Assembly: GCF_000521865.1 (NCBI RefSeq)
Contig: NZ_JAME01000003.1
Location: forward strand, 124,001-188,000
Length of the DNA stretch: 64,000 bases
DNA from: Roseivivax isoporae LMG 25204
Lineage (GTDB): Bacteria > Pseudomonadota > Alphaproteobacteria > Rhodobacterales > Rhodobacteraceae
Direction of reading: 5' to 3'
Position 1 is the first letter of the stretch, and every line of letters begins with the position of its first letter. Made by a program: the position numbers and the translations under genes. Positions 8,950 through 16,476 of this stretch are shown here, piece after piece. The notes under the pieces were generated by a model that was not told the DNA's origin, ran no database searches, and saw only the letters and a list, made by a program, of their open reading frames with translations.

Positions 8950-10665
8950 GTGCCCTACCGCGCTCCCGTCTCAGACTTCCTGTTCCTCTTCGACCGCGTG
9001 GTCGGGCTCGACCGCGTCGCCGCCGAGCCGCGCTTTGCCGAGGCCACGCCCGAGACCGTCGAGGCGATCCTGACCGAGGCCGGCAAGCTCTGCGAGGAAG
9101 TGGTCGCGCCCACCCGGCGCGACGGCGACCTGCATCCCGCGCGGCTCGAGAACGGCGTCGTGCGCACCTCGCCGGGCTTCGCCGAGGCGTTCCGTGCCAT
9201 GGCCGAGGGCGGCTGGATCGCGGTGTCCGCCGATCCCGATTACGGCGGCATGGGCCTGCCCATGGCACTGACCACGGCGGTGAACGACATGCTGTCGGGG
9301 GCGAACCTCGCGCTGCAGCTCAATCCGCTGCTCACGCAGGGCCAGATCGAGGCGCTCGAGCACCATGCGAGCGACGCGCTGAAGCAGCTCTACCTGCCGC
9401 GGCTCGTCTCGGGGGAATGGACCGCCACCATGAACCTGACCGAGCCGCAGGCCGGGTCGGACGTGGGCGCGCTGCGCACGCGGGCGGAACCCGACGGGCA
9501 GGGCACCTACCGGATCACCGGCCAGAAGATCTACATCACGTGGGGCGACCACGATCTGACCGACAACATCTGTCACCTGGTGCTGGCGCGGCTGCCGGGC
9601 GCGCCCGAGGGTACCCGCGGCATCAGCCTCTTCATGGTACCGAAATTCCTGCCCGACGCGGACGGCACGCCGGGGCAGCGGAACGGCGTGCGCACGGTGT
9701 CTCTCGAGCACAAGCTCGGCATCCACGGCTCGCCCACCGCGGTCCTCGACTACGACGGCGCGACGGGCTGGCTCGTGGGCGCCGAGAACGGCGGCATGAA
9801 GGCCATGTTCACCATGATGAACAATGCCCGGCTGGGCGTCGGCGCGCAGGGCGTGGGCATCGCCGAGGCGGCCTACCAGGCGGCGCTCGCCTACGCGCTC
9901 GACCGCAAGCAGGGCGCGGCGCCGATCCCGGACGGCACGGGCACCATCGTCGATCATGCGGACGTGCGCCGGATGCTCGCCAGCATGAAGGCCGATATCT
10001 TCGCCGCGCGGGCCATCGCGCTGTCCTGCGCCACCGCGCTCGACATGGCGCGGGCTACGGGGCAGGCGGAATGGCAGGCGCGTGCCGCGCTCCTGACGCC
10101 CATCGCCAAGGCGTTCGGCACCGAGGTCGGCATGGCGGTCGCGGACATGGGCGTGCAGATCCACGGCGGCATGGGCTATGTCGAGGAGACGGGCGCGGCG
10201 CAGTACCTGCGCGACGTGCGGATCACCGCGATCTACGAGGGCACGAACGGCATCCAGGCGATGGACCTCGTGTCGCGCAAGATGGCGGATGGCGGCGAGG
10301 CGGCGGTCGCGCTGCTGGACGAGGTCGAGGCCTTTGCCGAACAGGCCCGCGCGCAGGTCCCTGACCTGGCCGCGCCGGTCTGGAACGCGGCCGAGACGCT
10401 GCGCGAGGCGGTCGAATGGCTGGTGGGGCAGGGCGACCTGTCGGCGCGGTTCGCGGGCTCGGCGCCGTTCCTGCGGGCCTTTGCGCGGGTGCTGGGCGCC
10501 CACCACCACCTGCAGGCCGCCATCGCCGATCCCGGCGGCGCGAGGGCGCGGCTCGCCCGGTTCTACATCACGCGGCTCCTGCCGGAACATGCGGGCCTCC
10601 TGGCCCATGCCCGCAGCGGGGCCGAGGATCTCTACGCGATCACGCCCGACGACCTCGCCGCCTGA
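8950..10665 (+). CDS. Acyl-CoA dehydrogenase with extra C-terminal domain (DmdC-like group)
   Basis: A 571-residue FAD enzyme that introduces a double bond into an acyl-CoA. It is longer than ordinary acyl-CoA dehydrogenases because of an added C-terminal domain, a layout shared with 3-methylmercaptopropionyl-CoA dehydrogenase (DmdC) of the DMSP demethylation pathway. Visible are MNLTEPQAGSDVGAL, the FAD segment QIHGGMGYVEE and the catalytic-base region YEGTNGIQAMDL. The start is GTG 8950 (VPYRAPVSDF) behind a strong AAAGGAGGA site. Several paralogues with different acyl substrates usually exist, so DmdC activity is possible but unproven. Confidence 0.88.
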   Translation: MPYRAPVSDFLFLFDRVVGLDRVAAEPRFAEATPETVEAILTEAGKLCEEVVAPTRRDGDLHPARLENGVVRTSPGFAEAFRAMAEGGWIAVSADPDYGGMGLPMALTTAVNDMLSGANLALQLNPLLTQGQIEALEHHASDALKQLYLPRLVSGEWTATMNLTEPQAGSDVGALRTRAEPDGQGTYRITGQKIYITWGDHDLTDNICHLVLARLPGAPEGTRGISLFMVPKFLPDADGTPGQRNGVRTVSLEHKLGIHGSPTAVLDYDGATGWLVGAENGGMKAMFTMMNNARLGVGAQGVGIAEAAYQAALAYALDRKQGAAPIPDGTGTIVDHADVRRMLASMKADIFAARAIALSCATALDMARATGQAEWQARAALLTPIAKAFGTEVGMAVADMGVQIHGGMGYVEETGAAQYLRDVRITAIYEGTNGIQAMDLVSRKMADGGEAAVALLDEVEAFAEQARAQVPDLAAPVWNAAETLREAVEWLVGQGDLSARFAGSAPFLRAFARVLGAHHHLQAAIADPGGARARLARFYITRLLPEHAGLLAHARSGAEDLYAITPDDLAA

Positions 10666-10751
10666 CGCCGCGCGGGGCCGCCCTTGCGGCGACCCCGCCC
10701 GCGTGACAGGACGGACGCGTTCCGGCAGTCACGACCCGAGGAGAGCGCCCC

Positions 10752-11840
10752 ATGGACGGCACGAGCGCGCGCGGCATCCGCCATCCCTTCGCCGAGCCGC
10801 CCGAGGAGGGCGCGGCGATCGAGGTGGCCGAGGGCGTCCTGTGGATGCGCCTTCCCCTGCCGATGAAGCTCGACCACGTGAACGTCTACGCGCTTGACGA
10901 CGGCGACGGCTGGACGCTGGTCGACACCGGCTTTCACTCGAAGCGCGGCGTGGCGATCTGGGAGCGGCTCCTGGACGGGCCGCTGGCCGGCCGCCCGGTG
11001 CGCCGGGTCATCGTGACCCACCATCACCCCGACCATGTCGGCATGGCAGGCTGGTTCCAGAAGGTGCACGACGCGGAACTCGTCTCGACCCGCACCGCGT
11101 GGCTCTTCGCGCGGATGCTGACGCTCGACGTGCAGGATCGCCCGACCGAGGAGACGCTTACCTTCTGGCGCCGCTGCGGCATGGACCCCGAGATCCTCGC
11201 GCAGCGCGCCCAGGAGCGGCCCTTCAACTTCGCCGACGTGGTGCACCCGATGCCGCTCGGCTTCACCCGCGTCGCCGAGGGGGACGTGGTCCGCATCGGC
11301 GGACGCGACTGGGACGTGCGGATCGGCAACGGACACGCGCCCGAACATGCCACCTTCTGGAGCCGCGACTGCCCGCTCGTGTTGGCCGGCGACCAGATCC
11401 TGCCCTCGATCAGCTCGAACATCGGCGTCTACGCGACACAGCCCGAGGCCGATCCCGTGGCCGAGTGGCTCGAGGCCTGCGAACGGCTCGAGAGCTGCGC
11501 GCGGCCCGACCATTTCGTGCTGGGCGGGCACAAGCTGCCCTTCACCGGCCTGCCGCTCCGGATGCGGCAGCTCATCGACAACCATCACGGCGCGCTCGCC
11601 CGGCTGCACGCGCACCTGTCAGAACCGCGGGCGGCGGGCGAGTGCTTCGCGCCCCTCTTCAAGCGGCGGATCGGGCCGGCGGAATACGGGCTCGCCATGG
11701 TGGAGGCCGTCGCGCACTGTCTCAACCTCTGGCACGAGGGACGCGCCGAGCGCAGTCTGCGCGACGACGGCGCGTGGCAGTTCCGCGCTCTCGGCGACAC
11801 CCATGGCCCGCGTCAGAATGCCGGGGGGCCGCAGGCGTGA
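10752..11840 (+). CDS. Metallo-beta-lactamase-fold hydrolase
   Basis: A 362-residue MBL-fold protein. The zinc motif THHHPDHVG (His90-His95) is intact, and further ligands are likely in GNGHAPEH and the late VLGGHKLPF. The C-terminal 100 residues look like the winged-helix add-on of the LACTB2-like group, which often act on thioesters, lactones or RNA. It begins 87 bases after the acyl-CoA dehydrogenase gene on the same strand, with GAGGAGAGC before the ATG. An acyl-thioester hydrolase role fits this neighbour but is inference. Confidence 0.85.
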   Translation: MDGTSARGIRHPFAEPPEEGAAIEVAEGVLWMRLPLPMKLDHVNVYALDDGDGWTLVDTGFHSKRGVAIWERLLDGPLAGRPVRRVIVTHHHPDHVGMAGWFQKVHDAELVSTRTAWLFARMLTLDVQDRPTEETLTFWRRCGMDPEILAQRAQERPFNFADVVHPMPLGFTRVAEGDVVRIGGRDWDVRIGNGHAPEHATFWSRDCPLVLAGDQILPSISSNIGVYATQPEADPVAEWLEACERLESCARPDHFVLGGHKLPFTGLPLRMRQLIDNHHGALARLHAHLSEPRAAGECFAPLFKRRIGPAEYGLAMVEAVAHCLNLWHEGRAERSLRDDGAWQFRALGDTHGPRQNAGGPQA

Positions 11841-11897
11841 CAGGCGCCGGAAAGTGCGCTACTGCGCTGCAAGAGACGGCTTTCAGGGAAGCGAAAG

Positions 11898-12032
11898 ATG
11901 GCTGAGCACAAGCACGGCGAGATGGACATCACCGAACAGGAAAAGACCTTCGAGGGCTTCGTGACCTTCACGGTGCGCACGGTGATCGTGATCGCGGTCG
12001 GGGTCGTCCTGCTGGCGTTCGTCGGCGCCTGA
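11898..12032 (+). CDS. aa3-type cytochrome c oxidase subunit IV (44 residues)
   Basis: A very small membrane protein. It starts at ATG 11898 after AAGCGAAAG and ends at TGA 12030-12032. The N-terminus MAEHKHGEMDITEQEKTFEG is followed by one hydrophobic helix of about 20 residues (VRTVIVIAVGVVLLAFVG). This fits the bacterial aa3-type oxidase subunit IV family known from Paracoccus, where the helix packs against the core subunits and its function is unclear. No other oxidase subunit gene is near, as is usual for this orphan gene. Confidence 0.85.
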   Translation: MAEHKHGEMDITEQEKTFEGFVTFTVRTVIVIAVGVVLLAFVGA

Positions 12033-12049
12033 TCCCGGGACATCCACGC

Positions 12050-12673
12050 ATGACACTGCGCGCCTGCGCTCTGGCGCTTGCGGGCGCGCTGGCACTGGCC
12101 GGCTGCGCCACGCCGAAATCCGGCCCCGACGCCCCGCCGGAGGCGGTGGCGGCAGCCGCCTACCGCCATGACGGCCCGCCCGCGCTCACGCTCTTCACCA
12201 TGGTGAACAACTCGAGCGGCGGCGGCGAGCACACCTCGCTGATGATCAACGCCTCGCAGCGGGTCGTGTTCGACCCGGCGGGATCGGTGAGCCATCCTCA
12301 GCTGGTCGAACGGGGCGACGTCCTCTACGGTATCACGCCGGCACTGGCCGAGCTCTACGAGCGCGCCCATGCGCGCGAGACCTACCACGTTGTGATCCAG
12401 CGCATCGAGGTGCCGCCCGCGGTGGCCGAGCAGGCGCTGCAGCTCGCCATGCAGAACGGCACCGTCGCGCAGGCGTTCTGCACGCAGGCGACCTCGGGCA
12501 TCCTGCGGCAGCTGCCAGGGTTCGAATCGATCCGGCCGACATTCTTCCCAAACGCGCTGTCGCGGCAGTTCGGTGCGCTTCCGGGTGTCACCACGCGCAG
12601 GCGCTACGAGGAGGACCCGGACGACAAGAGCCTCGCGGTCGACGCGTTCTTCGATGGGGCGGCGGGCGGCTGA
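12050..12673 (+). CDS. Lipoprotein, possible permuted papain-like (NlpC/P60-type) protein
   Basis: A 207-residue secreted lipoprotein: the signal peptide ends in the lipobox LALAGC with Cys19 as lipid site. The mature part has GEHTSLMIN (His61), VVFDPAGS and later AQAFCTQAT (Cys144). A histidine before a cysteine, each followed by a hydrophobic stretch, resembles circularly permuted papain-like hydrolases such as YiiX; this is my inference from pattern only. It lies 17 bases after the oxidase subunit IV gene and is convergent with the azlD-type gene. Function unknown. Confidence 0.7.
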   Translation: MTLRACALALAGALALAGCATPKSGPDAPPEAVAAAAYRHDGPPALTLFTMVNNSSGGGEHTSLMINASQRVVFDPAGSVSHPQLVERGDVLYGITPALAELYERAHARETYHVVIQRIEVPPAVAEQALQLAMQNGTVAQAFCTQATSGILRQLPGFESIRPTFFPNALSRQFGALPGVTTRRRYEEDPDDKSLAVDAFFDGAAGG

Positions 12674-12705
12674 GCCCGCCCCCTGCAGCGGCCTCCGACC
12701 CGGCC

Positions 12706-13032
12706 TCAGCCGAGCATCAGCATGCCGAGCGCCAGCACCCCCGCGCCCGACGCCATGGCGGCGATCACGTTGCGCGTGACGAAGGCCACGGCGAGCGTGA
12801 CGCAGGCCGAGGCGATGCGCACGGGGTCGGTCTCGCCCTCGGTGGCGCGCGGCCACAGCACGAGCGGCGCGACGAGCGCGGGCAGCACCGCGACGGCGGT
12901 GTAGCGCAGGTGCCGCAGGAGCCAGGGCGGCAGCGGCCGGTCGCCCACCAGGCCGAGGAAAACGAAGCGCAGGCCGAACGACCCGATCCCGAGCGCCACG
13001 ATCACGATCCAGAGCATCGTGCGGTCGATCAT
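12706..13032 (-). CDS. azlD: AzlD-type small subunit of branched-chain amino acid exporter
   Basis: A 108-residue membrane protein with four hydrophobic helices, including LWIVIVALGIGSFGLRFVFL and VLPALVAPLVLW. It matches the AzlD partner of AzlC; together they export branched-chain amino acids or analogues. The start ATG at 13032 overlaps the stop of the azlC-type gene by four bases, so they are coupled. The frame continues open upstream inside azlC, which is coincidence. Specificity cannot be read from sequence. Confidence 0.9.
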   Translation of the reverse strand: MIDRTMLWIVIVALGIGSFGLRFVFLGLVGDRPLPPWLLRHLRYTAVAVLPALVAPLVLWPRATEGETDPVRIASACVTLAVAFVTRNVIAAMASGAGVLALGMLMLG

Positions 13033-13766
13033 GCGTCGGCCTCCTCCTTGACGACCTTCGCGGCCTCGCGCCGTTCGGTCCAGAGTTCCACCTGTGCGCC
13101 GACCACCATGCCGGCGACGCCGCCGACGATCAGGCCGAGGTTCCAGGGCAGCCAGGCGAAGCCCACGGCCACAACCGCCGCGGCGGCAGCGGCCCACCGG
13201 TGCGCGGTGGTCCTGAGCATGCCGCCGATCATGGCGAGGAAGGCCAGCGGCACGGCGAAGTCGATGCCGGTCTCGGGCGGGATCGCCGCGCCCGCCCAGG
13301 CACCCACCACAGTTGCCCCGTACCAGGGCAGGCAGATGGGAGTCACGGTGCCGAGGAAATAGCCGAGCTTCTCGGTGAGCGAGAGCGGCTTTGCCTCGAA
13401 TTCCATCTGCGAAAGCGCGTAGGTCTGGTCGACGAGGAAGTAGGCGACGAGCGCGCGCTTCCACATCGGAAGCGCGCCCAGATGCGGCGTCATCGACGCG
13501 GAATACATGGCCATGCGCAGGTTCACGGCCAGCGCCGAGGCGATCACCACCGCAAGCGGCGCGGCGTCGTTCAGCAGCTGGAGCGCGGTGAACTGGGCGG
13601 CGCCGGCAATCACGACGATCGAGAAGGCGAGCGCCTCGAAGATCGAGAGGCCGGCCTCGGTGGCGACGACGCCGAAGAGCATTCCGAAGGGCAGGATGAC
13701 GGCGAGAAAGGGCAGTCCGTCGCGGAGACCCCGCATGTAACTCGAACGTGCAGCACTTGCCGCCAT
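13029..13766 (-). CDS. azlC: AzlC-family large subunit of branched-chain amino acid exporter
   Basis: A 245-residue integral membrane protein of the AzlC/YgaZ family. Typical are GLRDGLPFLAVILPFGMLFG near the start, then AGAAQFTALQLL and NLRMAMYSASMTPHL, followed by further helices to about residue 225. It forms a two-component exporter with the overlapping azlD-type gene. The ATG at 13766 is preceded by GGGGAGACGCGGCC. A regulator gene is not adjacent. Confidence 0.92.
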   Translation of the reverse strand: MAASAARSSYMRGLRDGLPFLAVILPFGMLFGVVATEAGLSIFEALAFSIVVIAGAAQFTALQLLNDAAPLAVVIASALAVNLRMAMYSASMTPHLGALPMWKRALVAYFLVDQTYALSQMEFEAKPLSLTEKLGYFLGTVTPICLPWYGATVVGAWAGAAIPPETGIDFAVPLAFLAMIGGMLRTTAHRWAAAAAAVVAVGFAWLPWNLGLIVGGVAGMVVGAQVELWTERREAAKVVKEEADA

Positions 13767-13868
13767 GGCCGCGTCTCCCCTAGATCGGTCATTGCCTAGT
13801 CCCGCGCGCCGGCAGATGCAAATGCCCGCCGGGGGCCGGTTCGGATTTCATGCGTCGGAGAGGCACAA

Positions 13869-14732
13869 TTGAGGAGCTTCGACAGGATCGTCGTCGTGGA
13901 CTGGTCGGCGCGCTCCGCCCCCTCGCCGCGCCGCGAGAGCGCGGACGCCATCTGGATCGGCATCGCGGGGCCGGACGGCGGGACCGAGTGCGCCTACATG
14001 CGTACCCGCGCGGCGGCCGAGGCGGCGCTGGCCGCGCTGTTCGACGCAGCGCTCGACCGGGGCGACAGGGTGCTGGCGGGGTTCGACTTTCCCTTCGCCT
14101 ACCCGGCGGGGTTCGCAGGCGCGGTCACCGGGGCGGACGATCCGCTCCGGCTATGGGACTGGCTTGCGGCACGGGTCGAGGACGGGCCGGACAACGCCAA
14201 CAACCGCTGGGACGTGGCACGCGCGCTCAATCGCATGTTCCCGGGCGTCGGGCCCTTCTGGGGGTGCCCTGCCGGAGAGGCGGGGCCGGACCTGCCGGCG
14301 CGCGGCAGCCTGCGGCACGGCCACGGCATGGCCGAACGGCGGCGGATCGAGGCGCGGCTGCCCCGCGCGCAGCCCTGCTGGAAGCTCTACACCACCGGGT
14401 CGGTCGGCTCGCAGGCGCTGCTCGGCCTGCCGGTCCTGTCCCGGCTCCGGCGCCGCTACGGTGCCGACCTGAGCGTGGCCCCCTTCGAGCCGCCCGACCG
14501 CCCGCTGGTTCTGGCGGAGGCGTTCCCGTCGCTCATCGCGTCCACCGTGGCGGCGCTGGCGGAGCCGGGCGAGGTGCGCGACCGGACGCAGGTGCGCGTC
14601 CTTGCCCGCGCCTTGTGGCGGCTCGAGGCTGGCAGGCTCGACGCGATGCTCCGCGAGGGCGACCGGGAGGAGGGATGGATCCTGGGTCACGGCCACGAGG
14701 CGGTGCTCGACGCCGCGGCGCGGGTGCCCTGA
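13869..14732 (+). CDS. Conserved protein of unknown function, DUF429/RNase H-like pattern
   Basis: A 287-residue cytoplasmic protein I cannot assign. It opens with IVVVDWSARSAP and later has RVLAGFDFPFAYPAG; an N-terminal hydrophobic strand ending in Asp-Trp-Ser and a GFDxPF strand resemble the RNase H-like fold of DUF429 proteins, where acidic residues at these places would bind metal. A further motif is LYTTGSVGSQALLGLP. The start is TTG 13869, supported by GGAGAG seven bases before it. Homologues are sometimes labelled as molybdopterin or cobalamin proteins without evidence. Confidence 0.72.
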   Translation: MRSFDRIVVVDWSARSAPSPRRESADAIWIGIAGPDGGTECAYMRTRAAAEAALAALFDAALDRGDRVLAGFDFPFAYPAGFAGAVTGADDPLRLWDWLAARVEDGPDNANNRWDVARALNRMFPGVGPFWGCPAGEAGPDLPARGSLRHGHGMAERRRIEARLPRAQPCWKLYTTGSVGSQALLGLPVLSRLRRRYGADLSVAPFEPPDRPLVLAEAFPSLIASTVAALAEPGEVRDRTQVRVLARALWRLEAGRLDAMLREGDREEGWILGHGHEAVLDAAARVP

Positions 14733-14735
14733 GCC

Positions 14736-15776
14736 TCAGTCGAAGGTGCCGGCGACGCGACCGAGCAGCATGAAGGCGCGCGAGGACCGGGTGTCGGCGA
14801 AATCCGAGATCTCGGCATCGGTCGCCGCGGGCTCGAACCGGGCGAAGCCGCGGTCGTAGAGGCGCAGGAAATGGTGCGCGGCGTCGCGGAAGATCGGGTC
14901 GGCCTTCATGCGCGCCGCCGTCAGCGCGAGCGCCGAGCGGTCGCGGATGCCGCCGAGCGCCGCGATCTCGCGCCCGCGGGCGCCCTGCGCGAACCGCCGC
15001 CAGGTCTCGGGGCGGGCCATGTCGGGCTTGAGGTCGTCCATGTAGATGCCTTCCTGCGCGAGCAGGGTCAGCACGTCCTGCGCCGCCTGGATCAGCTGCG
15101 CGGCCGGGCGGTCCTTCAGCGCGCGGCGGAGCGCGGCGAAGCCCTCGCGGTCCTCGGGCGTTTCCGGGAAGTTCAGCGCGCTCACGAAGTCGGCATTGCC
15201 GAGCGGCGGCGCGTCCGTTTCGGGCGGGGTGCCGAGGGCGAAGGTCGCCTGTTCCTCGGCGCGGGGCGTCTTAGCCTGCGGCTGGGCGGGCGCGGGGCGC
15301 GCGGCGGGCGTCGCGGCGCGCGCCGGCGGCTGGCCGCCCTGCGCGCGGGTCGAGGTGAAGGTGGCGAGCGCCGCGTCGGTCTTCTTCTGCGCGGCGGCGA
15401 GCTCGTCGAGCCGCCGGGTGATCGACGTGCCCTGCTGGTCGCTTCGCCCCGACTGCGCCTGCGCCACGTAGGCCTGCCGCAGGGCGTCGACCGATGCCTG
15501 CAGCCGCGCGCTCTCGGCACGCATCATGCGGGTGGCGCGCATGGCGGTCGTGGCGACCCAGACCATCGCCACGGGCAGGAAGATCACGAGGAGCGTCAGC
15601 AGGAGCCGCAGCGCACCCTCGTCCTCGGCCGCGCCGAAGAACACGAAGTAGCCGCCGGCCACCAGCAGCCAGAGCACCGAGAGGCCCGCAGCGACGAGCT
15701 CGCCGGGCGACGGATCGGGCCGGTCGCCTCGGTCGTACAGGCCGAGGCTTCCGGGGCGCGCGTCTTCGTGGGCCAT
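14736..15776 (-). CDS. Membrane protein with coiled coil, unknown function
   Basis: A 346-residue protein. Two hydrophobic helices lie at about residues 28-48 and 57-78, followed by an amphipathic stretch (SARLQASVDALRQAYVAQ) likely to be a coiled coil, then an Ala/Pro-rich linker to about residue 185. A C-terminal helical domain contains ADFVSALNFPETPEDREGFA and DVLTLLAQEGIYMDDLKPDM. I know this as a type of conserved hypothetical in Rhodobacterales but no function is established. It lies 19 bases downstream of greA and may be co-transcribed. Confidence 0.75.
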   Translation of the reverse strand: MAHEDARPGSLGLYDRGDRPDPSPGELVAAGLSVLWLLVAGGYFVFFGAAEDEGALRLLLTLLVIFLPVAMVWVATTAMRATRMMRAESARLQASVDALRQAYVAQAQSGRSDQQGTSITRRLDELAAAQKKTDAALATFTSTRAQGGQPPARAATPAARPAPAQPQAKTPRAEEQATFALGTPPETDAPPLGNADFVSALNFPETPEDREGFAALRRALKDRPAAQLIQAAQDVLTLLAQEGIYMDDLKPDMARPETWRRFAQGARGREIAALGGIRDRSALALTAARMKADPIFRDAAHHFLRLYDRGFARFEPAATDAEISDFADTRSSRAFMLLGRVAGTFD

Positions 15777-15795
15777 GGTCCTTCCCCGGACGACG

Positions 15796-16266
15796 TCAGA
15801 CGTAGCTGATCTTGAGGATCTCGTAGGACTTCTCGCCGCCGGGCGTGCGCACCTCGACGCTGTCGCCCTCCTCCTTGCCGATGAGGGCGCGGGCGATGGG
15901 CGAGCGGACGTTCAGGAGGCCCTTCTCGATGTTGGCCTCGTGCTCGCCGACGATCTGCCAGGTCTTCTCCTCGTCGGTGTCCTCGTCGACCACGGTGACG
16001 GTCGCGCCGAACTTCACCGCGCCCGACAGGGTGCGGGGGTCGATCACCTCGGCGAGCGACAGGATGCCCTCGACCTCCTTGATACGGCCCTCGATGAAGC
16101 TCTGCTTCTCGCGCGCCGAATGGTATTCGGCGTTTTCCGACAGGTCGCCGTGTTCGCGTGCCTCGGCGATCGCGCGGATGATCGCCGGCCGCTCCTCGGA
16201 CTTGAGCGTCTTCAATTCGGCTTCGAGCGCGGCATGTCCCGCGCGGGTCATCGGTATCTTGTCCAT
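15796..16266 (-). CDS. greA: Transcription elongation factor GreA
   Basis: GreA rescues backtracked RNA polymerase by stimulating cleavage of the transcript. The 156-residue protein has the N-terminal coiled coil ([18 protein letters not shown], then [18 protein letters not shown]), which carries the acidic tip residues, and the C-terminal FKBP-like domain ([29 protein letters not shown]). The length is standard. A stable hairpin lies 20 bases before the ATG. It diverges from the ETF-ubiquinone oxidoreductase gene. Confidence 0.97.
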   Translation of the reverse strand: MDKIPMTRAGHAALEAELKTLKSEERPAIIRAIAEAREHGDLSENAEYHSAREKQSFIEGRIKEVEGILSLAEVIDPRTLSGAVKFGATVTVVDEDTDEEKTWQIVGEHEANIEKGLLNVRSPIARALIGKEEGDSVEVRTPGGEKSYEILKISYV

Positions 16267-16285
16267 GGATCGTCCAAACGTCTTT

Positions 16286-16305
16286 GGGCGGCCCTTGGGC
16301 CGCCC
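16286..16305 (-). other. Hairpin in the greA leader
   Basis: Bases 16286-16293 pair perfectly with 16298-16305 (eight G-C-rich pairs, four-base loop). On the greA strand the hairpin is followed by AAAGACG rather than a run of T, so it is not a terminator; it would sit in the greA mRNA leader about 20 bases before the start codon. A role in message stability or translation is possible. GreA autoregulates through leader transcripts in Escherichia coli, but no similarity to that leader is visible. Confidence 0.4.
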
Positions 16306-16476
16306 GTCGGTGTCAGCCTCGCACTTGACCGCAAAGGCGGGTCGATTTCAAGGGGCGACGGGCATCGCCGGCGCGGCGGCCCCGTGTCGCAAACGGATCG
16401 CAAGACGCCGTGTCACAATTGACCCCGGCCGCCCGCGACCTTTAGTTCACGTCGAGACATGCCGAGAGGAAGCGAG

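Noticed and set aside
16286-16305. The greA leader hairpin as a riboswitch or terminator
   Set aside because: It is a single eight-pair stem with no conserved ligand-binding core and no U-run after it.
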